Assembly (NCBI RefSeq): GCF_002192695.1
Contig: NZ_MTLG01000065.1
Location: 1 to 64,000, forward strand
Source of the DNA: Achromobacter xylosoxidans
Lineage (GTDB): Bacteria > Pseudomonadota > Gammaproteobacteria > Burkholderiales > Burkholderiaceae_B
DNA length: 64,000 bases
Direction of reading: 5' to 3'
Positions within the stretch are counted from its first letter, which is position 1; each line of letters begins with the position of its first letter. The translations under genes and the position numbers were made by a program. The notes beneath the pieces were generated by a model that was given only the letters and a program-made list of their open reading frames with translations, ran no database searches and was not told where the DNA came from. Below are positions 46,204 to 55,561 of the stretch, piece after piece.

Positions 46204-47124
46204 ATGCGTTTCAAGCTCAGGCAGATGGAAGTGTTCCGGGCGGTGATGCTGACCGGTTCCATGAACGGCGCGGCCAAGCTGCTGTTCGTGTCGCAGCCCG
46301 CGGTCAGCCGCCTCATCGCCCACACCGAGCAAAGCCTGGGCCTGCAACTGTTCGAACGCGACAAGGGCAAGCTCACGCCCACGCCCGAAGCGCAGCGCCT
46401 GTTCGAGGAGGTAGGGCCGCTATTCGACGAAGCCCTGCGCATCGATGAGCTGGCGCGCGACCTGGCCGAGCGGCCGGAGGGCGCATTGACCTTGTGTTCC
46501 AGCCCCAGCCTGGCGCTGAACTTCGTGCCGCCCGTGATCGCGCAGTACATGGAGCTGTATCCCAAGGTCAGGCTCAAGTTCCACACCACGCTGCTGTCCG
46601 ACATGGCGCACGAGCTGTTGGGACGCAAGGCGGAACTGGCCGTATCGGTGCTGCCGATAGACCATCCCAACCTGGTGGTGGAGCCGCTGGCCACGGGCGA
46701 GATGGTCTGCATCCTGCCGCAGGGCCATCCGCTGGCCGCGCGGCGCGCGCTCAGCCTGGCCGAGCTGGCCGAGTGCCGGCTGATCCTCTACAACCGCAAC
46801 ATCCCGTTCGGGCAACTGGTGGCCGCGGCCTTCCAGCGCGCCAATGTCAGCTGGAATCCGGCCGTGGAAATCGTGCGCGCCGAACTGGCCTGCGCCCTGG
46901 TGCGGGTGGGCGCGGGCGTGGCCATCGTCGACGAGTTCTCGGTCGGGCAGCAGGGCTGGCCCGGCGTGGTGACGCGGCCGCTGCGCGAGTCCATTCCCTT
47001 GTCGCTGAGCCTGGTGCGGTCGCGCTTTGACCGCCCCAGCCGCCAGGTGCAACGCTTCGTGCGCCTGATCAAGGAGCACGCGCGGACCTCGCGCAAGCCG
47101 GGCCGCGCCCGGCCCGCCGCGTAG
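46204..47124 (+). CDS. LysR-family regulator
   Basis: 306 residues: winged helix (MLTGSMNGAAKLLFVSQPAVSRLIA near the N-terminus) and an effector domain with CSSPSLALNFVPPVIAQY near 98. It sits between the two arms of the catabolic locus, divergent from the dehydrogenase operon and upstream of the SDR-monooxygenase operon, so it is the natural candidate to control both. Confidence 0.88.
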   Translation: MRFKLRQMEVFRAVMLTGSMNGAAKLLFVSQPAVSRLIAHTEQSLGLQLFERDKGKLTPTPEAQRLFEEVGPLFDEALRIDELARDLAERPEGALTLCSSPSLALNFVPPVIAQYMELYPKVRLKFHTTLLSDMAHELLGRKAELAVSVLPIDHPNLVVEPLATGEMVCILPQGHPLAARRALSLAELAECRLILYNRNIPFGQLVAAAFQRANVSWNPAVEIVRAELACALVRVGAGVAIVDEFSVGQQGWPGVVTRPLRESIPLSLSLVRSRFDRPSRQVQRFVRLIKEHARTSRKPGRARPAA

Positions 47125-47303
47125 CCGGCAGCCGCAGGGAACGGACAGGCGCCGCATTTTCCGGACACGCCAATTGGACCTGGCGCAAGCTTGCCTCGAA
47201 TAAGCGCAGTTTGCGGATAGCGTCGGCCGGATCCGGCTAACGCGGCCGCGGCGCGCGGCGCCAGTATTCGCCTCACTCAATCAGCCAACGGCGAGGTGAT
47301 GCG

Positions 47304-48092
47304 ATGAAGGGTCTGGACAACAAAGTGGCCATCGTGACCGGCGGCGCCACGCTGATCGGCGCGGGCGTGGTCGCCAGGCTGCGCGCCTATGGCGTGCGCG
47401 TGGCGCTGTTCGATATCGACGCGGCCGGCGGCGAACGCGTGGCTGCGGCCGATCCGGCCGGCACGCGCTTCTGGCCGGTGGACATCGCGGACGATGCGCA
47501 GCTGGAGCGCGGCGTGGCCGATGCCGCGGCGCATTTCGGCCGCATCGATTTCCTGGTCAACCTGGCCGCGACCTACCTGGACGACGGCGCCGCATCGGGC
47601 CGCGCCGACTGGCTGCGCGCGCTCGACGTGAACGTGGTCAGCGCCGTGATGGCCGCGCGCGCGGTCCATCCCCATCTGCTTGCCGCCGGCGGCGGGGCCA
47701 TCGTCAATTTCACCAGCATCTCGTCGCGCGTCGCGCAGACCGGGCGCTGGCTCTATCCGGTATCCAAGGCGGCGCTGCTGCAGGTCACCCGCAACATGGC
47801 GATGGACTACGCCGCCGACGGCATACGCGTCAACTCCGTGTCGCCGGGCTGGACCTGGTCGCGCGTGATGGACGAGCTGACGCAGGGCGACCGCGCCAAG
47901 ACCGACCGGGTGGCCGCGGACTACCACCTGCTGGGACGCGCCGGCGATCCGGCGGAAGTGGCCGAGGTGGTCGCCTTCCTGCTTTCAGGCCATGCCAGCT
48001 TCGTCACCGGCGCCGACTACGCGGTGGACGGCGGCTATTCCGCCATGGGTCCCGAACAGGCCAAGCCCGCGATCCCGCGCCTGGCCGCCTAG
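47304..48092 (+). CDS. SDR-family oxidoreductase
   Basis: 262 residues, classical SDR: NAD(P)-binding VTGGATLIGAGV near 11-22, NLAATYL near 88, catalytic Ser in VNFTSISS and YPVSK (Tyr and Lys) near 152-156, and VDGGYSAMG near the end. It dehydrogenates an alcohol or reduces a ketone. GAGGTG precedes the ATG. It is first in a five-gene operon leading to the monooxygenase, 22 bases away. Confidence 0.88.
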   Translation: MKGLDNKVAIVTGGATLIGAGVVARLRAYGVRVALFDIDAAGGERVAAADPAGTRFWPVDIADDAQLERGVADAAAHFGRIDFLVNLAATYLDDGAASGRADWLRALDVNVVSAVMAARAVHPHLLAAGGGAIVNFTSISSRVAQTGRWLYPVSKAALLQVTRNMAMDYAADGIRVNSVSPGWTWSRVMDELTQGDRAKTDRVAADYHLLGRAGDPAEVAEVVAFLLSGHASFVTGADYAVDGGYSAMGPEQAKPAIPRLAA

Positions 48093-48114
48093 TTACTTGA
48101 AAAGGAGAACAATC

Positions 48115-49356
48115 ATGCGTCGAATTGCGATCGTGGGGGGAGGGCAGGCGGGCTTGCCCTTGGCGCTGGGACTGCTGGACCAAGGCTATGAAGTGACCGT
48201 GGTCACCAACCGCGAACCGGACGACATCCGCCGCGGCAAAGTGATGTCCAGCCAGTGCATGTTCGATGCCTCGCTGCAGGTAGAGCGCGGCCTGGGCCTG
48301 AACCAGTGGGAGGCCGAATGCCCGACGGTGGACGGCATCGGCCTGGCGATACCGCATCCGGAGCGGCCTGGCCACAAGCTGATCGATTGGGTTGCGCGCC
48401 TGGACCGGCCCGCGCAGGCGGTGGACCAGCGCATCAAGATGCCGGCCTGGATGGAGCTGTTCGCCGCGCGCGGCGGCCGGCTGCTGATCCAGGACGGCGG
48501 CGTGGCCGAACTCGAATTGCTGGCGGCCTCGCATGATCTGGTGCTGCTGGCCGCGGGCAAGGGCGAGGTGGTCAAGCTGTTCGAGCGCGATGCGCTGCGC
48601 TCGCGCTTTGACCGGCCGCAGCGCGCGCTGGCGCTGACCTATGTGCACGGCATGCGCCCGGCGCCGGATCACTCGCGCGTCGCCTTCAACCTGATTCCGG
48701 GCGTGGGCGAGTACTTCGTGTTCCCGGCGCTGACCGTCAGCGGTCCCTGCGAGATCATGGTGTTCGAAGGCGTGCCTGGCGGACCGATGGATTGCTGGCG
48801 CGACATCAAGTCGCCGCAGGAGCACCTGGCGCAAAGCCTGCATATCCTGCACACCTATCTGCCTTGGGAGGCCGAGCGCTGCAGCGCGGTGGAGCTGACC
48901 GACGCCAACGGCATCCTGGCCGGCAGCTTCGCGCCCACGGTGCGCAAGCCGGTGCTGACCCTGCCGTCGGGCCGGCTGGTGTTCGGCCTGGGCGATGCGG
49001 TGGTGACCAACGACCCGATCACGGGGCAGGGCTCGAACAACGCCACCAAGGCCTGCGCCGTCTACCTGGACGCGATCCTGGCGCATGGCGACGCGACGTT
49101 CACGGCCGAATGGATGCAGCGCACCTTCGAGCGCTTCTGGGACTACGGCGGCGCGGTGGTGGAATGGACCAACTCCATGCTGCTGCCGCCGGCCCCGCAC
49201 CTGCTCAAATTGCTGCAGGCCGCGGACCACACGCCGGCGATCGCCAGTGCCATCGCCAACGGCTTCAATCATCCGCCGTCGCTGTACCCCTGGTGGGGCG
49301 ATGCCACGGCCTGCGAGGCCTTCATCGCGGCGCAGCCGGCGCGGGCGGCGGCATGA
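48115..49356 (+). CDS. Styrene-monooxygenase-like FAD monooxygenase (StyA type)
   Basis: 413 residues. N-terminal FAD fold IAIVGGGQAGLPLALGLLDQ, a middle PQRALALTYVHGM and the second FAD motif GLGDAVVTNDPITGQGSNNA near 300 align with StyA as I remember it. StyA uses FADH2 delivered by a separate reductase to epoxidise styrene; relatives act on indole and other aromatics. AAAGGAG precedes the ATG. The stop overlaps the reductase start (ATGA). No styrene-oxide isomerase or phenylacetaldehyde dehydrogenase is nearby, so the substrate probably differs from styrene. Confidence 0.82.
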   Translation: MRRIAIVGGGQAGLPLALGLLDQGYEVTVVTNREPDDIRRGKVMSSQCMFDASLQVERGLGLNQWEAECPTVDGIGLAIPHPERPGHKLIDWVARLDRPAQAVDQRIKMPAWMELFAARGGRLLIQDGGVAELELLAASHDLVLLAAGKGEVVKLFERDALRSRFDRPQRALALTYVHGMRPAPDHSRVAFNLIPGVGEYFVFPALTVSGPCEIMVFEGVPGGPMDCWRDIKSPQEHLAQSLHILHTYLPWEAERCSAVELTDANGILAGSFAPTVRKPVLTLPSGRLVFGLGDAVVTNDPITGQGSNNATKACAVYLDAILAHGDATFTAEWMQRTFERFWDYGGAVVEWTNSMLLPPAPHLLKLLQAADHTPAIASAIANGFNHPPSLYPWWGDATACEAFIAAQPARAAA

Positions 49357-49880
49357 AGCCCGATTGCGCGGCGGGCCTGCCCCTGGACTGGGGTTGCACC
49401 GATCTGCATCCCAAGGTCCTGCGCGGCGTGCTCGGCAGCTATCCGACGGGCGTGGCCATCGTCGCCACGCGTTGTCCGGACGGCCGGCGGGTCGGGCTCA
49501 CCATCAACTCCTTCGCCTCGCTGTCGCTGGACCCGCCGCTTGTGCTGTGGAGCCTGGTGAACCATTCGCCCAACCTGGCGGCGTTCCGCGATTGCAGCCA
49601 CTTCACCATCAGCGTGCTGGCTTGCGGCCAGGAGGAACTCGCCATGCGCTTTGCCAGTTCCTCCGTTCCGGACAAGTTCGCGGGAGCGCCCGTGCATGAC
49701 GTGCCGGAAGGGGTGCCCGCCATCGAAGGGGCGGTGGCCACCCTGGTCTGCGCCAACGATCAGCAAAGCGCGGCGGGCGATCACCTGCTGCTGTTCGGCC
49801 GGGTGCTGCGCGTGGCCAGCGTCACGGCCACGCCGCTGGTGTTCCATGCCGGGCGCTTCACCGCGCTGACCGCCGCGTAG
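49353..49880 (+). CDS. Flavin reductase (StyB/HpaC type)
   Basis: 175 residues of the flavin-reductase-like FMN-binding split-barrel family. YPTGVAIVATRCPDGRRVGLTI near 29-50 and FASLSLDPPLVLWSL near 53-68 are diagnostic. It supplies reduced flavin to the monooxygenase, to which it is coupled by a 4-base overlap. Confidence 0.88.
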   Translation: MKPDCAAGLPLDWGCTDLHPKVLRGVLGSYPTGVAIVATRCPDGRRVGLTINSFASLSLDPPLVLWSLVNHSPNLAAFRDCSHFTISVLACGQEELAMRFASSSVPDKFAGAPVHDVPEGVPAIEGAVATLVCANDQQSAAGDHLLLFGRVLRVASVTATPLVFHAGRFTALTAA

Positions 49881-49906
49881 CGGCCTACTACCCATCGGAG
49901 CGCATC

Positions 49907-51517
49907 ATGTCCTTGGAGTCCGAGGCGCAGGTCATCATCGTCGGCAGCGGCATGAATTCGCTGGTCTGCGCCGCCTTGCTGGCGCAGCGCGGCAAGTCCG
50001 TGCTGGTGCTGGAACGCAACGACAGGCTGGGCGGCTGCATCCGCACCGAGGAGTTGTTTCCCGGCTACCGCCACGACGTGCTGTCCTGCTGGTATCCGCT
50101 GTTCATGGGCAGCCCCGCTTACGCGGCGCTCAAGCCCGCGCTGCGCGAGGCCGGCCTGGAATTCATGCAGGGCGAGTACGCCACCGGACTGGTGCTGCCC
50201 GACGGCTCCGGCCTGGCCTTGAAGCAGGACGTGGCGGACAGCGCGCGGCGGCTGGACGCCTGGGCGCCCGGCGACGGCGCGGCCTTCGGCGCCATGGCGC
50301 AGCGCCTGTTCGGCGAGGATGCGGCGTTGACCTTCGGCCTGCTGGGCCAGAACCCCTACGGCGCGGGCATGCTCAAGCTGCTGTTTGGCGAATGGCGCAA
50401 ACGAGGCATGGATGGCCTGGCCGCCTTTGCCGCCGATTCGATGGAGAGCTTTCGCCGCTGGTCCGAACGCGCGCTGCGCTCGGACGCCGCGCGCGCCCTG
50501 ATCGCGCCCTGGGTGCTGCACACCGGCCTGGGTCCGGACGACGCCTGTTCCGCGCTGATCGGCAAGCTGACCTTCGCTGCGGTGGTGGCCGGCGGCATGC
50601 CGGTGGTCAAGGGCGGCGGCAGCGGCGTGGTGGACGCGCTGGCCGCCGTCATCGAACGGCACGGCGGCCGCCTGCAGACCGGCGCCGAGGTCGAACGCAT
50701 CATCACTCGCGGCCAGGGCAAGCGCCGCCGCGCGGTGGGTGTACTGGCGGGCGGGCGCGAGTATCGCGCGACAGAAGCCGTGGTCTGCAACGTGACGCCC
50801 GGCCAGTTGTACGGCCAGTTGCTGCCCGATGCGCCGCCCGCCGTGCGCGAACGCGCGGCCAGCTACCGCTACGGCCGGGGCGGCATGCAGATCCATTTCG
50901 CGCTGAATGCGCCGCCGGATTGGCTGACGCCGGAGCTGCGCCACGTGCCGCTGGTGCACCTGACCGAAAGCATGGAACAGGTCTGCGCCTCGGTGACCGA
51001 GGCGAACAACGGCCTGTTGCCCGCGCGTCCCACGCTGGCGATCGGCCAGCCCGTCGCGGTCGACCCCACGCGCGCGCCGCCCGGCGGCTGGATTCTGTGG
51101 GTGCAGATGCAGGAACTGCCGGCGCGGATCAAGGGCGACGCCGCGGGCGAGATCGCCGCGCCCGCCGACGGCCGCTGGAACGAGGCCGTGCGCGAGGCGA
51201 TGGCCGACCGGGTGCAGGCGCGCATGGAGCGCGTGATGCCGGGCCTGGCGCTGCGCATCGTCGGCCGGCGCGCGTACTCGCCAGCGGACCTGGAGGGCCT
51301 GAACTGCAACCTGGTGGGCGGCGATCCCTATTCGGGCGTGTGTTCGCCCGACCAGTTCTTCTGGTTGCGGCCCTTTGCCGGCGGCCAGGGCGCGCGCGGC
51401 CACCGCACGCCGCTGCGCAATCTCTTTCACATCGGCGCCGCCACCCATCCGGGCCCCGGCCTGGGCGGCGGCTCCGGCTATCTCGTCGCACAACAAATAG
51501 GCAGGAGGGGAACATGA
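49907..51517 (+). CDS. FAD-dependent oxidoreductase, phytoene-desaturase/PYROXD2-like
   Basis: 536 residues with FAD fold IIVGSGMNSLVCAALLAQRGK near the N-terminus and LERNDRLGGCIRTEE. The C-terminal flavin motif is near IGAATHPGPGLGGGSGY. The family contains carotenoid desaturases and poorly characterised relatives. No other carotenoid gene is present, so a desaturase or dehydrogenase acting on the pathway intermediate is more likely. It lies 26 bases after the reductase and overlaps the outer-membrane protein gene by 4 bases. Confidence 0.82.
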   Translation: MSLESEAQVIIVGSGMNSLVCAALLAQRGKSVLVLERNDRLGGCIRTEELFPGYRHDVLSCWYPLFMGSPAYAALKPALREAGLEFMQGEYATGLVLPDGSGLALKQDVADSARRLDAWAPGDGAAFGAMAQRLFGEDAALTFGLLGQNPYGAGMLKLLFGEWRKRGMDGLAAFAADSMESFRRWSERALRSDAARALIAPWVLHTGLGPDDACSALIGKLTFAAVVAGGMPVVKGGGSGVVDALAAVIERHGGRLQTGAEVERIITRGQGKRRRAVGVLAGGREYRATEAVVCNVTPGQLYGQLLPDAPPAVRERAASYRYGRGGMQIHFALNAPPDWLTPELRHVPLVHLTESMEQVCASVTEANNGLLPARPTLAIGQPVAVDPTRAPPGGWILWVQMQELPARIKGDAAGEIAAPADGRWNEAVREAMADRVQARMERVMPGLALRIVGRRAYSPADLEGLNCNLVGGDPYSGVCSPDQFFWLRPFAGGQGARGHRTPLRNLFHIGAATHPGPGLGGGSGYLVAQQIGRRGT

Positions 51518-52410
51518 ACGGACACCTGAAACTCCGGCGGCTGGCCAGCGCCACGGCATTGGCGCTGGCCAGCGCGGGGGCCCAGGCCACCGAGGGCGGC
51601 GGCCTGGGCATCTACCCGGACGGCCTGGAGAACTTCATGTCGGGCGCGCTGCCCCCGCCTGGCGTGCACATGCTGGTCTATGCCGGCGGGGCGCGCTATG
51701 ACACGCTGCGCGGCAACGACGGCCAGCGCGTGCCGGTGCCCGGCTTCAAGGTGGACGTCAACGTGCTGGCGCCGCGCTTGATCTGGGTCACGCAGCAGCA
51801 GGTCATGGGCGGCCAGCTGGCGTTCCACGCCATCGCGCCGCTGCTGGACGTGACCGCCAAGGCGGCGGGGCAGCGCAACCGCAGCACCGGCTTGGGCGAC
51901 ATGACCCTGGGCGTGGCGCTGGGCTATCACCCGTCCGAAAGCCTGCATTACGTGGTGGGGCTGGACATGTACGCGCCCACTGGCGAGTACGACCGCAAGG
52001 ACCCATCCAGCCTGGGCAAGAACTACTGGACCGCGCAGCCGGTGTTCGCGCTGAGCCGCATCAGTCCGGACGGCTTCAACGCCGACCTGAAAGTCATGTA
52101 CGACTTCAACTTCACCAACTCCGCCACCGACACGCGTTCAGGCCAGGCGCTGCACGCCGACTACGCGCTGGGCTGGGGCGTGGGCAAGGGCTGGGTGCTG
52201 GGGGTAGGCGGCTACGCCTTCCAGCAGGTCACGGACGACAGCGGCCCCAACAGCGCCGCCGGCCGCGCCCGCGCCTTCGGCGTCGGCCCCTCGGTGCGCT
52301 ACATGAACGAAAAGGGTTGGCTGTTCACGGCGAAATGGCAGCAGGACTTCAAGGTCAAGAACCGGCCCGAGGGCGCGCAGCTGTATGTGAAGCTGGGGAT
52401 TCCGTTCTAG
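51514..52410 (+). CDS. SphA-like (phenol-degradation meta-pathway) outer-membrane protein
   Basis: 298 residues with a Sec signal ending near AQATEGG (residue 25). Repeated amphipathic beta strands, the mature start GGGLGIYPDGLENFMSGALP and a terminal aromatic (IPF) fit the SphA family of outer-membrane proteins in hydrophobic-compound degradation clusters. It probably channels the aromatic substrate across the outer membrane. It is last in the operon, coupled to the flavoprotein. Confidence 0.82.
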   Translation: MNGHLKLRRLASATALALASAGAQATEGGGLGIYPDGLENFMSGALPPPGVHMLVYAGGARYDTLRGNDGQRVPVPGFKVDVNVLAPRLIWVTQQQVMGGQLAFHAIAPLLDVTAKAAGQRNRSTGLGDMTLGVALGYHPSESLHYVVGLDMYAPTGEYDRKDPSSLGKNYWTAQPVFALSRISPDGFNADLKVMYDFNFTNSATDTRSGQALHADYALGWGVGKGWVLGVGGYAFQQVTDDSGPNSAAGRARAFGVGPSVRYMNEKGWLFTAKWQQDFKVKNRPEGAQLYVKLGIPF

Positions 52411-52502
52411 GTCTGGCGGCTGCACTGGAAGGCCCTGGCTGGCCGCCTCCGCAAGGTTGTTCTGCTGGTATCGTTCTGCTGTCGATGGGACAGGGCAGGG
52501 AC

Positions 52503-52820
52503 ATGAATCTGTACGAAGCGATACGCTGGGGCAATGAATCCGAGGACCCGTACACCGGCGGTCCGGATGGCGCGGATACCTGCTTCCTGGTGCGCGCCGC
52601 ATCGGTCGAAGAGGCCGGACAGCTCGCGGATGCCGCATTGCGCGGCGCCCGGGGCGGGCTGGCGGACTGGGCCCAGGTGCTGCACTTGCTCGGCACGGAA
52701 CAGGCCACGGACAGCGAGCCTCGAATCCTGCGCGGGCCCTATTTGCAGCACGCCTACCGGTACGGCTGGCGGCACTGGAGCCGGGACGAGGCGGCGGCGC
52801 CTTGGGTCGAGCAGCCTTAG
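52503..52820 (+). CDS. Hypothetical protein, about 105 residues
   Basis: Cytosolic, acidic, with no membrane segment. The N-terminus MNLYEAIRWGNESEDPY is followed by a helix-rich middle and a Trp-rich end (YRYGWRHWSRDEA). I do not recognise a family. A ribosome site (CAGGG) precedes the ATG at 52503; a start at 52485 is also possible. It lies 92 bases after the SphA-like gene and may not belong to that operon. Confidence 0.6.
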   Translation: MNLYEAIRWGNESEDPYTGGPDGADTCFLVRAASVEEAGQLADAALRGARGGLADWAQVLHLLGTEQATDSEPRILRGPYLQHAYRYGWRHWSRDEAAAPWVEQP

Positions 52821-52832
52821 GCGAGGGGCACC

Positions 52833-53462
52833 TCAGCGGGCGGACTGCTTGCGTTGCCCTTGAAGTTCCTGGACGGTAAATAGAACGAGTTCGGCCTTGT
52901 CGAGGGAGTCGTCGCGTTCCGCATTTTCCAGCAGATCATCGATCTGTCCACGCAGATGCCGGCAGTCGCTGGGCTCGCCTTTGGGATTGATCTTTTTGAC
53001 CTCGACCCGCACTCGGGAAACCCAGTCGCGCTCGTTCTGAGCCAGTTTTTTCGCCCGCTGTTGGCGCTTGGTTGCCGCAGCGGCCGCCTCCGGAGTACGA
53101 ATCGCGTCGCTGGTCGCTTTCAAGATCGCTTTGGGGTCGTAGGGGACTTGAGCAAGCGGCTTGCCTATGACCGCTTCCGCCACCGCCAGCGATGACAGCT
53201 TATTGAGGTCGTCGATGGGAACGTCGATGGCGCAAGCGCCGGCCGCCCCGATGTGCGCCCCGGCACGCTCGCCGAGCGTGATTTTCTGCAGGCGGGGTGA
53301 AAGCGCGGCGACGGCTGCGCGCCTGGCTTCGGCCTTCGCATCGGCCGAGCGCAAGGCCTGGCTCGACGCCTCGAAAGCCTTCATGTCGATATCGTCCGAA
53401 GCGGATGCCGTCCCGATGGACAGCGTAGCGCAAAGAAGAAGACTGCTTTTTAGCGTTTTCAT
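52833..53462 (-). CDS. Secreted protein of unknown function
   Basis: 209 residues with a Sec signal (MKTLKSSLLLCATLSIGTASA). The mature part is helix-rich, contains two cysteines (ACAID and SDCRH) that could form a disulfide, and has a basic alanine-rich stretch AAAATKRQQRAKKLA. AAGGAAA precedes the ATG at 53462. It is divergent from another small secreted protein; the two share size and general style but I see no clear homology. Confidence 0.7.
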   Translation of the reverse strand: MKTLKSSLLLCATLSIGTASASDDIDMKAFEASSQALRSADAKAEARRAAVAALSPRLQKITLGERAGAHIGAAGACAIDVPIDDLNKLSSLAVAEAVIGKPLAQVPYDPKAILKATSDAIRTPEAAAAATKRQQRAKKLAQNERDWVSRVRVEVKKINPKGEPSDCRHLRGQIDDLLENAERDDSLDKAELVLFTVQELQGQRKQSAR

Positions 53463-53694
53463 CGAGTTTCCTTCCCCGGGGCTGCGTCGGACCAGCGGGA
53501 TTCCTGTTGCGCGAGTGTCCTGGAAATGCATCTTCCGCGCCATAGCGGGCAACGGATGAGGAAGGCATGCGTTGTTCGGATGCAACTGCAGGACTGCTCC
53601 CGCGGGCGTTTTGGGGCCTCGCGCACCATTTTGGCTAACGGTGGAATAGCATCCCGCGTGGAGATATCCGCGCCGGCGAGCGCTCACGGGGGAC

Positions 53695-54303
53695 ATGATG
53701 AAAAGAACAATTTCGGCGCTGGCGCTTTGCCTGTGCGGCGGACTCGCCGCGGCGCAGAACACGAGCAGCAGCTTTGAAGTGCAGGAGCCGATGCGCAATT
53801 CGCTGGGTTTTGCGATGGGTAGCGACGGCCAGGAGTGGCTCGGCGACAGGGCGGTCGCGCACATGGGCTTCATTGCCGCCTGCAAGCTGTACCCGGCAGA
53901 CGGGCCGGAGGTCCAGGGGATGGTGGCCATGGCTCTGGCGCAAGCGAGTCTGGGCATGGATCTGGCGCGCGCGCCGGCAGACCCGGCCGCGCTGCGCGCC
54001 AGGCTCGCCCAGCGCCTGAACTCCCAGGAAGGGCGCAAGGACGCGGCGGAAAAAATCCAGGCCATGCGCAAGCGCGTCTTGGCCGAGCAGGCGCATGCCG
54101 GCAAGTTGATAGAGGCTTCCGTGGGCTTTACGGGCAAGAATCCGAATCCCTGCGAGCTCGAGCGGTACTACGCGCGCCAGTTCCTGACGCAGCACAAGGA
54201 CGGCGCCATGAAGTCCGCTCCCAAGATCAACCAGCTCGCGCGCGAGGTCATGGCGCAGGATGCCTCTGCCAAGGCGAAGCCGGCTGCGCCAGCCAAACCC
54301 TGA
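53695..54303 (+). CDS. Secreted protein of unknown function
   Basis: 202 residues with a Sec signal ending near AAAQN (residue 21). The mature part has two cysteines (AACKLYP and NPCELE) and a long central helical stretch, then an alanine/proline/lysine tail. No family recognised. It is transcribed away from the other secreted gene and toward the AraC gene; the 232-base region between the two secreted genes shows nothing certain. Confidence 0.7.
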   Translation: MMKRTISALALCLCGGLAAAQNTSSSFEVQEPMRNSLGFAMGSDGQEWLGDRAVAHMGFIAACKLYPADGPEVQGMVAMALAQASLGMDLARAPADPAALRARLAQRLNSQEGRKDAAEKIQAMRKRVLAEQAHAGKLIEASVGFTGKNPNPCELERYYARQFLTQHKDGAMKSAPKINQLAREVMAQDASAKAKPAAPAKP

Positions 54304-54315
54304 AGCGGCGTTCCC

Positions 54316-55344
54316 TCAGCCCAGCCGCCGCAGGCTCTGGCTGGGGCTTTCGCCGTAGCGTTCCTTGTAGCCGGCGCTGAAGCGTCCCATGTGCGCGAAG
54401 CCCCAGCGCAGCGCCACGCCGGCGATGTTGCGGGTCTCGCCCGAGACCAGTTCGGCGCGCGCGCGTTCCATGCGCAGGTCGCGCAGGTAATGCATGGGAC
54501 TCACGCCCAGGAATTCCTTGAATCCCGCATAGAGGCTGCGCACGCTGACGCCGGCGATGCGCGCCAGTTGCTCGGCGCTGACCGGTTCGTGCGCATGCGC
54601 CTGCAAATAGTCCTGGACGCTGCGCACGTGGCGCGGCAGCACCGCGCCGCGGCGGCCGGGCAGGGCGCCGGTGTAGTTGTGGGGCTGGGCCGCCAGCAAG
54701 GTGGCGGCGACCAGTTGTTCCATCTGATGCACGATGAGCTTGTGCTCGGCCAGGTTCGCGTGCTGGGTGGAGCAGTCCAGCAGATAGCTCATCAGGCAGC
54801 GCCAGGTCGGGCATTCGCGCCAGCGGAACCCCAGCTGGAAGCGCAGCGGCCGATCCAGCGCACAGCCCAGATGGCCCACCAGGGTGCGTTCCAGCAGCGA
54901 GCGGCCCACGCGCAGCATGAACTGGTCGTTGTCGTCGGCCCAGCGCATGGCCAGGTCGTCGTCCGGGCTGACGACCGAGGCGACCTCGGGCGTCGAATCC
55001 AGCTGCTGGGGGCCGCTGCTGATGCGGGCGCAGCCCGACAGCGGCATCTGCACCAGGAAGAAATCCTCCAGCGGGCCGGGCTGGATCTCGACGTTGGCGC
55101 CGTAGCGCAGGCGGTTCAAGGAGACCTCGCCGAGCGGCTGGTGGTGCATGCGCGCGTCCAGGCGCTGCAGCGCGCCGACCACGCCCAGGTGGTGCGGGCG
55201 CATCACGCGGCCGACCATGGAGCGGGCTTCGTCCAGGTCGCCGGAGGCGAACAGCTGCTGCGCCGGCAGGCCCAGGACCGACTCGATCCGCGGCGCGGCT
55301 GGCGGTCAAGTGGTGCTGGTGGCGGACTGCGTCGTGTCGAGCAT
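54316..55344 (-). pseudogene. AraC-family regulator with in-frame stop near the start
   Basis: From the ATG at 55344, which has GGAG 7 bases upstream, the frame reads 12 codons and meets TGA at 55306-55308. It then continues open for the whole rest of an AraC protein: 29 codons to an internal ATG at 55218, then 300 residues. The C-terminal double helix-turn-helix is intact (SAEQLARIAGVSVRSLYAGF and GVALRWGFAHMGRFSAGY). The N-terminal domain resembles effector domains of aromatic-pathway AraC regulators. Either the gene is a recent nonsense mutant or translation begins downstream. No strong ribosome site is seen before 55218. Confidence 0.7.
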
Positions 55345-55496
55345 GGGGGGACTCCACTGCCGGGGCCTTGAAGGCTTTGATAGTAAAGCTGCGCCGGACC
55401 GGGCGGACTGGTGGAAAACCCGTCCAGGGGCGGGGGGTTCTATCCGCTATTTGCAGCGGCTGTCCGCGGAGTGCAGAAAAGCGGTGCAAATGCATA

Positions 55497-55534
55497 TTGA
55501 CAACTGGTTTCCAATAATGGAAACTGGTTGTCAA
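55497..55534. promoter_or_regulatory. Long palindromic MarR operator
   Basis: 16-base arms (55497-55512 and 55519-55534) pairing at 14 of 16 positions, starting TTGACAAC and ending GTTGTCAA. AACTGGTT also occurs as a direct repeat inside. It lies 27 bases before the MarR start, over the likely promoter. Confidence 0.7.
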
Positions 55535-55561
55535 TTAAATCGAAAGACCAGGAGGGCAACC

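Noticed and set aside
49907-51517. Carotenoid biosynthesis
   Set aside because: The flavoprotein resembles phytoene desaturase but no phytoene synthase, cyclase or isoprenoid gene adjoins; the context is catabolic.
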